Shown here: positions 1-11,500 of the stretch, one piece after another
How positions within the stretch are numbered: position 1 is the first letter of the stretch
How the letters are laid out: each line of letters begins with the position of its first letter
DNA from: Oxytricha trifallax
Lineage: Eukaryota; Ciliophora; Spirotrichea; Sporadotrichida; Oxytrichidae
Assembly (NCBI GenBank): GCA_000711775.1
Contig: ARYC01017591.1
Location: forward strand, 1-64,000
DNA: 64,000 nucleotides
Direction of reading: 5' to 3'
Position numbers and translations under genes: made by a program
The notes under the pieces: generated by a model
Databases searched by the model: none
Told to the model about the DNA's origin: nothing
Seen by the model: only the letters and a program-made list of their open reading frames with translations

Positions 1-891
1 TTAATTACTATCATTTTATTTTAATTTAAATTCAAATTTAATTATTTTTAAACTGCTTGACTATGATTGATTATTAAATCAATATTTTATTTTATAAATA
101 GGCTTTCGCATTTTTATATATTTATAATTTAATTTTAGAATTAATTAAGGATAAATTTATAATTTATTTAAATTAGTCTTAAGTCTTAAAAAATGGTTTG
201 CTATATATTTACTATTATATTAATCTTCATTAATTATTTCAAATTTAAATTTAAATTAGGTAAGGTGTTTAGGGGTTAAATTAAGACATATTTGGAGGGC
301 TTATATATTATTAATTTGTAAAAATGGCATAAAATATTATTAAATTAAGAAATAATAAGACTGATACTTTTCAAACTTACCTTTAATGATATAGTTAAGA
401 AAGTTAACAAGGATGATAAATAGTAAGAAATAACCCTAATATACAGACATTTATATAGTTTATATAAATTTATTTAATTATTTAAGTTTATTTTAGTGTA
501 CTTCGCCTGACCACTAACTGAATTTCTAAGTAAACATATAGTTAATCCTTAATTAAATAAGTAAATTTGGCCTAAATTTACAAGGATTATTAACTTATGT
601 AGTACCCAGCATATTACAGCCATCACGCCAAGGCGAAAGTACTAAGGATTTATGCAGGAACCCTTGAAGCCTATTTATATAAATTAATTAAAATTACAAA
701 TAAATTCATCATTATTAGTTTTTAATAAGGTAAATAATAATACCAAAAACTTTCATTTTTCCATTTTATTTATTTTCAATTTAGCTTTGCTAAAATTAAA
801 GGTTAAAAATTAAGTTTAAAATTTCCTTTTTTTTGAATTTAAATTATTTAAATTAACTCATTTTATAAGCTCCCAGAATCAAGTTGACAGT
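1..891. other. AT-rich germline DNA left of the TBE
   Basis: No convincing coding region was seen in either strand with TAA/TAG read as Gln. A slightly GC-richer patch at about 500-660 contains an imperfect inverted pair (gtacttcgcct near 498 and aggcgaaagtac near 631), but I could not attach a protein or RNA to it. It is probably IES or intergenic DNA into which the TBE inserted. Confidence 0.4.
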
Positions 892-969
892 CAAAACCCC
901 AAAACCCCTTAATGAGGTTTATAAGTGCTTTGATTTGTAGGGAATTTGTTAGGGGTTGGGGTTATTAAT
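892..969 (+). repeat. TBE left terminal inverted repeat (78 bp)
   Basis: It begins with 17 bp of telomere-type sequence (C A4 C4 A4 C4) and matches the right end 4878-4955 in inverted orientation through the motif GGGGTTGGGGTTATTAAT. Confidence 0.97.
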
Positions 970-973
970 TAAA

Positions 974-2034
974 TGCGAGACAAAAATAGCAAGCTTTTGG
1001 GGTCTATTTATGATGAAGAGTATATAGATTTAGTGTTTAAACTGAGATATGGAGTTGATATATACAGTGAATAAATCAAACCAATACTAAACTATAAGTC
1101 TATTGCGCTACTCATAAAGCGAAGTCCGTCAACTGTTCGTTCCCACTGTCTTATAGCACTATAATTAAAGAAATAGTAGCTAAATTCTTAGCCTAAGAGG
1201 TAGTCAAAGTTTCTATAGAAGCATATTGACTATCTTATTAATGATAAAACTTTGAAGTATTGGGCTCACTTCTCTTTAGACCAACGAGCTACTATGTTTC
1301 ATCGCCAGTTCCCTGAGTTGAGATCTCTGCTTAGTCTATAGCCAACATTTATAAACGAAATGGTATTTCTTACAAAAGTGTGAATCGTATAAAGAGAGTG
1401 ATTGATTTCACTCTGCCATTTTACAACAATAACCTAAATTATATTTATAATTAAATGCAGAGAGCTATTACTAATAATATTAAGTTTATACATGCTGACG
1501 AGGCTGTGTTTACCTTCAACACTCTTATCTAGAAATCTTGGTATAAGAGGAATAGTAATATAGAAGTATATGACTAGAAAGTCAAGGTATAAACAATGGC
1601 AATCTAGGAGGTATTAGCGAGGATGCTGGCTTAGAAACTTATGTTATTCATCCTCGCTCTATTAAGACAGAGCAGTATATTAAGTTCTTAGAGCAGCAAA
1701 GAGAGAAGTACCCCGAATAAGAGATTATACTATTCGATGATAATCTTTCTGTTCATAAGACTAAAGAAACAAGGAAGAGTTATGAGCAACTTAGAATAAA
1801 GCCAGTGTTCAACGTACCTTACAGTCCATAGTTTAATGGAATTGAGTTCTACTGGGGTATATTAAAAGGCATTACAAGAAACTGCTGCTATACCACTTGA
1901 TGCATGACATACCTATCGAAACAGTAGACTTTATTAAAAGCTCAGCGAAGAGAGTAGATAATTTGTTGGCTTAAAAGTGTGCTAAAGAAGGGAGAGTGAA
2001 TGTATATAAATAAGTTTTGTAGTTAAGTTAATGA
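974..2034 (+). pseudogene. TBE 42-kDa DDE transposase, frameshifted
   Basis: About 350 codons from ATG 974 to TGA 2032-2034, which fits the 42-kDa TBE transposase (IS630/Tc1-mariner superfamily). Visible motifs: first catalytic Asp in FIHADEAVF (about 1486-1512), second Asp in ILFDDNLSVHK (about 1726-1758), and Glu in PYSPQFNGIEFYWGILK 34 residues further on, the classical DD34E spacing. An N-terminal basic helix-rich part (STVRSHC) probably binds DNA. Reading needs frame changes near 1345, 1605 and 1880, so this copy cannot give full-length protein unless those are sequencing errors. It is convergent with the 22-kDa gene (10 bp apart). Confidence 0.92.
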
Positions 2035-2043
2035 ATATATAAG

Positions 2044-2829
2044 TCACATTTAAAATTCTTTAGAGGGAGCTGGCTTCTCTTTCTTTTCTTCTACTTCTTA
2101 CTTCCCTCCTCCTAAGTTTCCTCTCTTGCTGTCGCTCCAGCATCTATATTCATTGACTCTGGAGGCTAAATATTTGAATAAAGTCTCTTCCTAACTTCAT
2201 ACTTTGTCTGCGACTTTCGCTCTCTGTGAAGCTTGCTCTATTCCTTCATCAAGAAGATGCCAGTACCAGATTTTTCTAAAGAGTTAAGCTAAAAATCTTA
2301 CTTGAAATATAAGGGTGCTTCTGCAGCTCTGATAGCCAGCTCTCACTTATCTTGATCCCTTGTTTGTCCTTATCTCTGAAGAGATGCTGTACCTTTTCTT
2401 ATGAGATTCTTGAATAATTTCTTTCAAGTAATCACCTTTAATTGTTGCAAGTATGCCAAAGAAATAGTTTCTTTCAGGAAGTTTATTTGACAACTGCTTC
2501 TTAGTAGGCAGGTACAAAGAAACCTCTGGGTCATTCATTGCATCATCATATAAATTAGTCACAGAGATTTCAGGATAGTTTGGAATCTCTGCAAACTTTA
2601 CATCTTAAGTTTTTAATGCTTTCTTCTCTTCGCAGAGTATGGCTCTTAAAAATGAAATTTTAGTACCTTCCATCGTTGGGAGGAACAAACCAACTACATA
2701 ATCAAGATTAGTTACCATGAGATCATTACCTTGCTGCACCAGGTAGCGGTGCAAATCCTCCTTGCTTCTAAATCTTTGAATCAATTCTTGTGCTTGCACT
2801 CTTTTCATTGCATCATTCATTGACTCCAT
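2044..2829 (-). pseudogene. TBE 22-kDa protein gene, probably frameshifted near its 3' half
   Basis: The protein starts MESMNDAMKRVQAQELIQRF and runs in one frame to about 2347, through KALKT, ISVTNLYDDA, VSLYLPTKK and IKGDYLKEIIQES. After about 2345 the likely continuation (ELAIRAAEAPLYFKQDF, then a lysine-rich tail such as QEEGSKKQKKRK) is in a different frame, so I infer a frameshift there. Its function is unknown even in the TBE literature. It lies between and antiparallel to the other two TBE genes. It resembles the protein at 7655-8460, notably ELxQxxxSKxxLxxxL near the N-terminus and a central YLP...L...R block. Confidence 0.8.
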
Positions 2830-3042
2830 CTTGCTTACAGATCTAAGAAATGAGATTCAAATTTAAGTTTATTGATTTCAATTATAAACCTCTGTAAAAC
2901 TTACTACTAAATATGGCCATCATATAGGAGGTCAACCTCTAAGAAGGATATGGAGAAGGTTTAGAGAACTGGTTTCAAACTTGAGAGATTGATATCAATT
3001 TCTACTGTTATAGTTCCATATTTTTAAATTTAAATTGGTACG

Positions 3043-3182
3043 TACTTAATTAGGAGCAGCTCCTAAAATGATAATACTTAATTAGGAGCATTAATTAAAG
3101 CTAGTACTTAATTAGGAGCACCCTAATTTAAATCATAAAATCACAAATACATCCTAAAGCAGTACGTACTTAATAAGAAGCA
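3043..3182 (+). repeat. Spaced 16-bp repeats in the TBE intergenic region
   Basis: TACTTAATTAGGAGCA occurs at 3043-3058, 3075-3090 and 3105-3120, with a degenerate copy at 3167-3182. The outer copies are preceded by ACG. They sit in the divergent promoter region between the 22-kDa and 57-kDa genes, so they may be protein-binding sites or relics of a slipped duplication. Confidence 0.75.
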
Positions 3183-3440
3183 CATCCTAAATCGGTACGT
3201 ACTATAATCAACTTATTATTGATAGTAAAAATAGTCACTCTCTCACCCAGATTTAGAGCTGGTTCGTCTCTTAGTGCTCATTTATCTTCGCTAATACTCT
3301 AAGAACTTCCCTTGATACTTGTAGGCTTGCAAAGCTCTCATATAAGCTCTCAATTATAGAGGCAGTTATATAATTTTAAATTCAAATTTAAATATGAGCG
3401 CTAAATTTTAAGAAAAACAACAGCACTTCCATAAAACTAA

Positions 3441-4836
3441 ATGAGACTTACCTTTGGCAGCAATAAAAAGTGTGATAGCTGCGAGAGGAACTCTCATAAG
3501 GAACTACCAGAGCTATCACTTGATGTCTCTGTTATTAAAATTGAAATTAATAATAGAAAATTAAAGGCAAACAAGTGTGTGGGAGACAGAGAAGAGGAGA
3601 AAGGTATTAATGAAATTCCTATACAAACTGAAGAAGTTGAAGTCTATTTTTGTGAGTTATGTAGAGAGATTTGGCTCATAAATCAAGCTGATACAGACAT
3701 ATGAAGGAGCATAGAGAAGCAAAGCCCACTGTATACTTAAAACATGATAAAAAAGATGGAAACTATGACTGCTTTGAGTGCAATAAGCAATACTCTCATA
3801 CAAGAGACTTAAAGAAGCATCTATTAAAAGCTCACAAGAAAGATATAGAAGTTAAGAATCATGAAGCTGAGCTGAAGTTCTAAACAAAAGAAAAGCGAGG
3901 GAATATTCTAAGGTCGTAGTACCTGAATAAGCTAGAGAGTTAGAGTAAGTTAAGAAGGCACGCAACCAACTGACCTCTGAAATAACAAAAATTATGATCA
4001 AGATTCAATACAAGAAAATACCGGTTCTTGCATAAATTGACCTAGACACTTCTCTTTAAAGCTACCTTATAATAGAAGACTCCTTTGATAAGAAAGTTAT
4101 CAATGATCATCAATACGCATACAAGGTGTATCCCTTCAACTATCTCTTAAGTGATGATAAATATCATGGAGTTTACAAATGAGTATCAAGTACTCACTTA
4201 AGCTAAGTTTAAAGAGTGTAGTTACTTAATCAAGCTAGATGCTGTTCTTCTTGCCAAGAATCATGTGGCTCTCAGACTCCCACTCTATGAAATGACCCTC
4301 AGAGATTTTATTACTGAACAAAGGAATCATAAGTAGCTTGCTTTGATAGAAACCTAAACCTTACAAGGTATAAAAGAGTTACATAAGTTAAGCTTTGTTC
4401 ATAGAAATTTGAAGCCTGAGAATATTATGATAAACTTCTCACCAGTAAGAGTGGCAATTATTGACTTCAACAGAGCATTAAGGGTGGAAATATCAAGGCT
4501 AGGAAGTGTTATGGGAACTCCAGGCTATTATCCTGAAAGAGAAGACTGGAGAGATGGAGAATATTAATGGGATGTGTAGGCTTTAGCAGCAATAATAATA
4601 GAGTGCGATATGCCTCGCAACGATTACTACTCTACCAGGTGTGAGAAAGATGCTAAGCAAAGAATCAAGTAATTTATAGACAAACCAGAGTCTCTCAATC
4701 ATTAAAATAAATGGCAGAATCAATAATATTAAAACCAAACTCTAGATCAGACATAATATTAGAGCAGATAGAGTTGTGGTTAAGTAAGATAAACTTCAGA
4801 CCACTCCCACATGATCCTAAAGTGCATTTTGAGTGA
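3441..4836 (+). pseudogene. TBE 57-kDa zinc-finger plus protein-kinase-like protein, frameshifted
   Basis: About 460 codons. The N-terminal part has Cys pairs (CDSC at about 3471, CELC at about 3650). Next comes a C2H2 finger (CFECNKQYSHTRDLKKHLLKAH, about 3769-3834), then a kinase-like domain with LHKLSFVHRNLKPENIMI (about 4381-4433), VAIIDFNRALR and MGTPGYYPERED (APE-like). The catalytic HRD is HRN and DFG is DFN here, so a phosphotransfer role is doubtful for this copy. The frame changes near 3702, 3890 and 4180, and the last 40 codons need another shift. The stop is TGA 4834-4836, 40 bp before the right repeat. Assignment to the TBE 57-kDa gene rests on position, order and the zinc-finger/kinase combination. 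Confidence 0.9.
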
Positions 4837-4877
4837 TTAAATTAAATAAATTTACTATAAATTTCACATTAAAACCT

Positions 4878-4955
4878 ATTAATAACCCCAACCCCTAACA
4901 AATTCCCTACAAATCAAAGCACTTATAAACCTCATTAAGGGGTTTTGGGGTTTTG
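4878..4955 (-). repeat. TBE right terminal inverted repeat (78 bp)
   Basis: Inverted copy of 892-969, ending in GGGGTTTTGGGGTTTTG and followed directly by the AGT target duplicate. Confidence 0.97.
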
Positions 4956-5824
4956 AGTTATTTATAGGTTTTTAAAGTCTAAATTTAAATTAGTTCTTAA
5001 AAAGAATCTTAGACGACACAATTGAGAAGCCTAAAAATCTTCGCAAGTACTAATAGTAAAAATGTTGTTGAAATTTATTTTTGAATTATTTAGAAATAAT
5101 AATTTTATTTCTCTTTTTGATTTTTTAATTTATTATTATAACTTTATTTTTTTTAATTCTCAATATAGTTTCAAGTCAAAAATTGAATATTTAAATTTAT
5201 TGAAAGATTGGAGTTTGAAAATTACAATAAGTATGAACAAGAATTATAAATAATATAATAATAAAAATAAAATAAAATGAATTGGATTTCATAAGTTAGT
5301 TTAATATTTTGTATTCTCCTAGTTTAAAATTATTTTAATAACTTGGCTTTTCTTTTACTTAACTTTATAATTACTTTGCATTTTTATTTTATTTATTCTT
5401 AATTTAATCTTTTACTTAATCTAATTTATTAATTAAATACTTTAATTTACTTTGAAATTTCTATTTGATTTAAAGTATTTCTAAATTTAGCTTCAGTTTA
5501 TTTTTTACCTTTATAATTTTTCTATTTTAATTTTAGATTATATAAATGGCTAAATTGATTATTATTTGTCTATATTTATAAAAGAAATGAAAAGAACTGT
5601 GAATCTATATAATTTAGCCTTATAAACAACCAATAAAATATTTTGATTAAGTTAATTAATCAATTTGATATTTGAAATAAGTTTTAAGTAAATTAAATAG
5701 TTAGGTATAATTTTATTTTTGAACTATATCTTTTCATTTTATCCCAGTTAAAAATAGGATAGGTAGTAAATTTAGATTAATTTTATCTCAATTTTATCTT
5801 TAGTCTTATATATCTCATTTAAAT
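4956..5824. other. AT-rich spacer between two elements
   Basis: More than 80% A+T with no supported gene. A short open frame around 5062-5253 is low-complexity F/L/N-rich and looks like chance. If the cluster at 5825-11960 is a transposon, its left end must lie here, but I found no clear terminal repeat. Confidence 0.5.
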
Positions 5825-7463
5825 TCATAAGTCTTTAAGGGATATAGAATCCAAAGCTGTTGTAAGAACGTGATAAAAGCAACGTCTAACCAAATTTTAA
5901 TTAATTCTACTTATATTCATTCCTAATTCTTTCATAAAAGCTGCCCAATAACCTCTATAATAAATGTCAATTTTACAATTATTCTTACTTTGATTAAGCC
6001 CTAGTATTGAGGGGATTAAGGTCTCTATTTTTAATCCACGAATACATTAATTCAACTGGTGCAATTCTATAGTGATAATGCCCTAAAAACATTATTGGCA
6101 AAGCCAAATCTAGGTACTTATTCATAATACTTTGTGATCTGTGGTAAGGTGCATTATCAAGTAAAATTAAAGTATTTTCTCACAATCTAGTATCAACTGA
6201 ATCCAATACATTAACTAGTTTACTTAAAAAGTACATAAATGAGTGCTAGTTAGTTCTTCCATGATTTACTGTATAGTACAGCTCTCCTGTACTTGCAACT
6301 CCAATAATTAAATTCATTTATTTTAGTCTTTGTGAATTTGTAACTCGATTTTTTACATAAGGAGCAGTCCAATCTCTGTGTCTTTAATCTGTTTAGTTAA
6401 GAGTTGATTCATCAATATTGATAATTCTTTTACCCTTACTTAAGTGTTCCACAAATTACTGAGCTGCATACTATCTTTATAACTTGCTACTGTTGCTGTT
6501 ATGCAAAGTTTAAATCTACTTAATTTATTTATAAGTCATCATTAATTCATTTTTCAAGAATCTTCTTATCATTTGCTTGCTACACCTTAACTATATATTC
6601 TTCTGTAAGCTTTGCTGTATATCAGAAACCTGCACTGGTTAAGTGTTATACATTAACATATTAACGATATGAGTGCGTGCTCTGCTATGCAATTTCTTAT
6701 ACTTGCTTCTATTGATTTATTTTAGATTCCAGAATTAAGCTTTCTTTACTGGGCTTCTTAAGTACCTTCTTAATTTATAGTATGAAATACCAAGTCTATC
6801 CATTATTTAGAAGTAAGTTAACTTTTCTGAAACTCTTAATCTAAGTGATTCCTCTGCAAGTTTAAGTTCTTTCTCTTACAATTATTTCTCTTTCCTTAAT
6901 TACTTTTGTAGTCTACGAGGAACTATTGCATCCAATTGTGTGTGCTAACCAAAAATTGGAATTTAATCTTTGACTTTATGATTTTCAATAACTTTAGCTT
7001 CTAGAGCTTTGAAATCAAAATCTTAAGCACTATCCATCATACTCTAGGGTTCTAAATCCGATTTCTTATACTCAGTGTAAAGCTTTAGCACTAGCTAACC
7101 AAGAGTCTAAATTTAATTATCATTAAGTAATGATTCTTAAGCTCCTTTTTTATGACTTTCTCTATACTTTTCTTTTGGATCTATGATAAATCCATCGATT
7201 TCAAACTCTGAAATTTCATCACGAATTTCATTGAATAATTAAATCATATCCTTTTCACTCACTTCCTCTATACTCACATCTGCAATAGTTATGTTCCTCT
7301 AGTAAAGCATATTAGTTGTTAAGTATTCTGCATAATCTTTAGAATCTTCAGAACCACTAGAAGAGCTCTGCTCTTCACTTGAACTATTGCCATCATAATC
7401 TTTATCTTCTAACCTAAAGAATTCTGACAGTCTAGACTGTCGTTTTTTAGAATATTATTCCAT
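5825..7463 (-). pseudogene. IS630/Tc1-mariner DD34E transposase, one nonsense and one frameshift
   Basis: About 545 codons from ATG 7463. The N-terminal 100 residues are acidic and Ser-rich, followed by a charged helical stretch and helix-turn-helix-like segments. The catalytic core has IINIDESTLNQTD (first Asp), LILLDNAPYHRS (second Asp) and GHYHYRIAPVELMYSWIK (Glu), with exactly 34 residues between second Asp and Glu. An in-frame TGA sits at 6180-6182 where a Trp is expected before ENTLILLDN. A frame change near 5990 is needed to reach the C-terminal part (IDIYYRGYWAAFMKELGMN) and the stop at 5825-5827. It is not closely similar to the TBE transposase by eye. Confidence 0.88.
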
Positions 7464-7654
7464 CAATGGATTCTTAAATTTAATTATAATGAATTGTGTT
7501 GGTGCTGGTAGGAATTCCGCTAGCGGAAATTGGATCGTGCTGGTACGATTTCATTATTATGAAAAGCACTCTCTGATTTTAGTAACGGTAGTGTCTTCCT
7601 GAATCAAAATTGGCCTATATAAAATGGTTTAAGGCACCTTAATTTTAAAGTTTA

Positions 7655-8460
7655 ATGAACCAATAGTAACTTACTGGTATCAATGTTTCAGAACTCGCCC
7701 AGAAGTGCAAAAGTAAGAAAGAGCTATACAACTTTCTTGCCCAAGACTGCCACGCTTTCTTACCAAAAGCGGACTCCACCAACATTTATTTCCTTAAGTA
7801 AATCATAAGAGCAGAGAAAGACGTAACCCCTAGCTTAACCCTGTAACTGATAATATAGTACGTAAGAAGAGACGCAGTTAAAGTGTCAGCAGTGCCTCAA
7901 ATCGATGGACTTACAGTTCAAGACTTTCTCGATTATGCAAGAAGGTCTTCAAGACTGCTGCAATACTTGCCTGAAGAACGAGATTGGGTCCACCTTGACA
8001 GATAATGGATCTGCGATTTGCTCTTCACCCTAGACACCGACGGTGTCTCCCAGATGATTCATGATGCAATGCTCTAACGAAGAGAAAAGCTCGAGTAAAA
8101 TAGAGATCTCGTTATAGAAATGAGACCCGAGTTCGTGGACGCTCTCAGCAGATGCCTTAACTTTAGCAGTAAGTTTACTCTCTCTTAATTTCTTGTGTAG
8201 CTGAGCGAGGTAAGGCTGTGAATCTCGTTAAGGATTCATCTAAAAGAAAGAGAACCCGTGAATAGTTAGAGGAGGTAAAGGATTATGAAGATGCTTTGAA
8301 ATAAGATAAGCAAGAATTCTTGCAGTAAACTAAAAAGTTGAAGCAATAACATGATAATATGGAAAGTGAGTTGCTTGACTTACGCAAGATGAAAGAGTAG
8401 TTTATGCAAGATGGTAACCTGTAGAACATGCAAAATCAATCTCCAAACATGAGACAATGA
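7655..8460 (+). pseudogene. Relative of the TBE 22-kDa protein, one frameshift
   Basis: About 265 codons from ATG 7655 to TGA 8458-8460. The N-terminal half shares a pattern with the TBE 22-kDa protein: ELAQKCKSKKELYNFLAQ against ELIQRFRSKEDLHRYLVQ, TNIYFLKQIIRAEK against TKISFLRAILCEEK, and LLQYLPEERDWVHLDRQW against VSLYLPTKKQLSNKLPER, followed in both by a hydrophobic stretch and IxxxxxxxR. The C-terminal 80 residues are a lysine/glutamine-rich coiled coil (EQLEEVKDYEDALKQDKQEF). A one-base frame change is needed near 8205. Its start lies 191 bp from the divergent transposase start. Function unknown. Confidence 0.75.
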
Positions 8461-8553
8461 GTGCTGCTGCTTCTATTCCTCCACGATTCTCTATATGCTA
8501 TTAATAGCAAAAACATGAATATGGTGAATTTCTTTAAAAAATTAAGATAAATC

Positions 8554-11500
8554 TCATATTCTTAATCTTGGTTTTCTCTCTGAATTTCTATGGTTTATGT
8601 CGCTTTTAAAGTGCCTTCTCTCACTCGAGGCAGCCTTCAACCATCTTTCCATTGTCTCTTCGTTCTCTGGCAGCTCTGTATAAGTGCAAGTGAATGTTTT
8701 ATCTCTAGCACTGCGACGAGTAACCAACTCTCAAGTCTTATTTTATTCTTTGATTAATTCAAGCTTCTGTTAACCTTTCAATAATCTTCTCTTTGAACTT
8801 GCAGAACTGCTTTTACTTTTGGATCTCTCTCTGCTTTGAGCCTTAGTAATTTCATGGTGCTACCGCTTTAAACTCCTGTGCACCAATTGCTATACCTGCT
8901 CGAATGGTTTATCTTGAAGCACAGGGTTTTAACTCATCTTCTATTCAATAAGCTCTATGAGAGAAGGTTAATAAAAACCCAACTTACTTTATTCACCTTA
9001 TTCTTCAATTTATTAAGGCCCCTTTTCTTCTTCAAGATTATCTTGCTTCACTACTGCTGCTGGGTTGCTTGCTTCACTGTAAGCTTTCTCAGTGAGAGAT
9101 ACAATATGTTTAACGATTTCTCTTACAATATTATCTTGCTCCTATTCGTTTGAAAGCTCTGCAGAAATTTATTCTTAAGGCACCTGGTTTTATTCTAGTA
9201 AATTTTCCAATGCTTCTAATCGATTTTATAAAATTGATTATACTTAATTGTGCTTGCGAGCAAGTATAAGCTCTGTCTCTTTCTTTTCAACTATAAGCAG
9301 CTGCTCTGCACTATCTTTAGAAGCTTGCTTATATAATACTCGCTGCCACCTGCCTTTAGTGTTAAGTCTCCCAATTCTGCCAATGATTTATTCTTCAGAT
9401 CTTTGTGAGAAAACATCAGCAATGATTAAATATAAACCACCATTTTAATCGATTTCATCATTAGTTTGGATATCTGTTCCTCTCCCCTGTGGCTCGCTGA
9501 GCAAGTAAACCCCGTAGTTTTTGCTTGCATTTCTCATTAAATACCTGCCTTCAAGCACAGATTCAATTGCAGTCGCTTAGGAGTGGTTGAAACTAATGAA
9601 ATCGAAATCGGATTTCTTTAAACCTATTTCAATAGCACTGTAATTTGTTGAAGCCACTATTAAAACTGGTGAAACAGCTACTTAATCCTTTATGATTTCC
9701 TTGATTCTTTGTAAGTAATCTCCTTGATTTGAACTTACCAGCAAGTCTGGTAACTAAGTTTTCTTATCTCCTTACAGTTTATCAAGGGTAGGGAATACTA
9801 CAGGTGTGCTATGCAAAGCTAAACTAAGACAATTTTCTTCACCTTGAGAAAGATGGCTTCCTGAAAATCCAATAATACTTCTTGATTGCTTGTATAAATA
9901 TAGCTGGTTTATGATGTTGTCAGCGGAGCCATCGAAGAGAATCCAGTCATATTCATTAATAAGCACGATGCTATCGTGCCACACACTCATGAATTTAGCA
10001 GTCTTCATTTGTTTCTTGAGGTGTGGTTGAGTGAAAAAATAAATGCCTGTACTTTTTGCAAAGAAATTATGGTTTGAATCAAGTTCAATTGCACTAATAA
10101 CTTTTTGAAATTTTTGATAATCTCTCTGCACTAAGTGCTCATTCTTGCCAACTATGATTACGGATAGCTTCGTTTTAAGAGCTATAAGAATGGCTAACGC
10201 AACGCAGATCAAGGTCTTGCCATTACCAATACCAAAATGTATTAAATGGTTTGCGTGCAGGTTTTCACAAATATAGTTAATGCACAAAATTTGAGAACTA
10301 TATAACTTAAAGCAAAGATTTTGCTGCAGCTTTTCTAAGTCATTACTCACACTTAACCTTTCATTCTGTGGCTTTGAATTGAAAGCACGAGCTAACATGT
10401 GCGAGTTATTAGCGTTCTCAAAGAGTTGAAGTAAGTCTACAATAGTTTTATCAGAGAAAGCTTCCATATTTTTGGGTAAGTGTAAAATTCTTTAAATTTT
10501 AGAGCAGTCGCCTTTAAGGCAATTTTCAATAATGCTGTTGCTCACACTCACATTCTTTTCAATTTAAGCTTCTATGATTTGCTGCTGAAGCTTCTTGAAC
10601 TGCTCTACTTTTCCTACCCACTACTCGTCTCTGCTCTGCAGCCTTTATGCAAGGCCTTTCATAAAGTAAACCATAGTTTTTGAATCAATAACCTCTTACT
10701 TTTGTAAGAAAGTAGCCCTAGTAATTGATATATAATCTTTGAGTGCTTCAACTGTAGGAGAGCAACATAAAGCACAAATTCTTACGAAGTACTCTGTGTA
10801 TTCTACAGGTATGTCTCTGATTAAGTGCAAGCCACAGTCTTGCTTGAGTAGAGTCATGAAAGGCACATTCAAGATAAAGAATGAAGTAGGTATTAGCTTT
10901 TAAACTTGAGAGTCGACTGCGAATAATTACCAAGTTTAACCCATTAATTGTATAATATAGGGGAGAGTAGAATCCAATTTCTGCACTGGTGCAAGCTGTT
11001 TAGTGAATGCTGCAACTGAATTAAAGAATACAAAGTTCGCTAAACCTAGAGCTTGTCTCGTATTAGGTGAGCGTATTAATAATAAGATTGATTCTTGTAT
11101 TAATTCATCTTCGATTTATACTCTTTCTCCCATATAATAACCAAGAACAGCTAAAAAGATACGTGGCTTTGAGTCTTCATCTAAATTATTATTGCTTTAA
11201 ATCAAATCCACGAGCAATGAGAGCAAGTTCTCGCTTAGTTTATGGTCACTAACGTTCTCAAAATTGCTTAGGAAGGAGAAAAGTGAATGGGTGTTTCGAG
11301 TAACTATTTCTTGCAAAATGCAAGACCTTTAATAATATTAAGAATTCTTGAAACTTTCGAAGTGCTTTATGAGAATCTCATGGCCAATGATCGAGCCATA
11401 GTTAATAAAGAGTTGAGGTAAGGGTTCTTTATTTTGATTTTAATCACTTGCAAAGCTGAGATTCGTAGCTTATTCACTCTCCTTAAGCTCTTCGATAGCA

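Larger units (their letters stand above)
892..4955 (+). mobile_element. TBE (telomere-bearing element) transposon, complete ends
   Basis: Seen: the element starts with CAAAACCCCAAAACCCC and ends with its reverse complement. It has 78-bp perfect or near-perfect terminal inverted repeats (892-969 and 4878-4955) and is flanked by the direct repeat AGT (889-891 and 4956-4958), matching the 3-bp ANT target duplication known for TBE1. Its length of 4064 bp fits the known 4.1 kb. It carries the three expected genes: transposase (+), 22-kDa protein (-) and zinc-finger/kinase (+). Known: TBEs are Tc1/mariner-IS630-type elements of Oxytricha germlines, excised from the developing macronucleus, and their transposases take part in genome rearrangement. 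Inferred: all three ORFs in this copy carry frameshifts, so it is probably non-autonomous although its ends look intact. Confidence 0.97.

Noticed and set aside
5062-5253. ORF of 63 codons (MLLKFIFELFRNNN)
   Set aside because: Low-complexity F/L/N/I composition as expected for random AT-rich DNA; no continuation or neighbours.
8878-9448. Plus-strand ORFs rich in Leu/Phe/Cys
   Set aside because: They are complements of the Gln/Lys/Glu-rich C-terminal part of the SecA-like protein.
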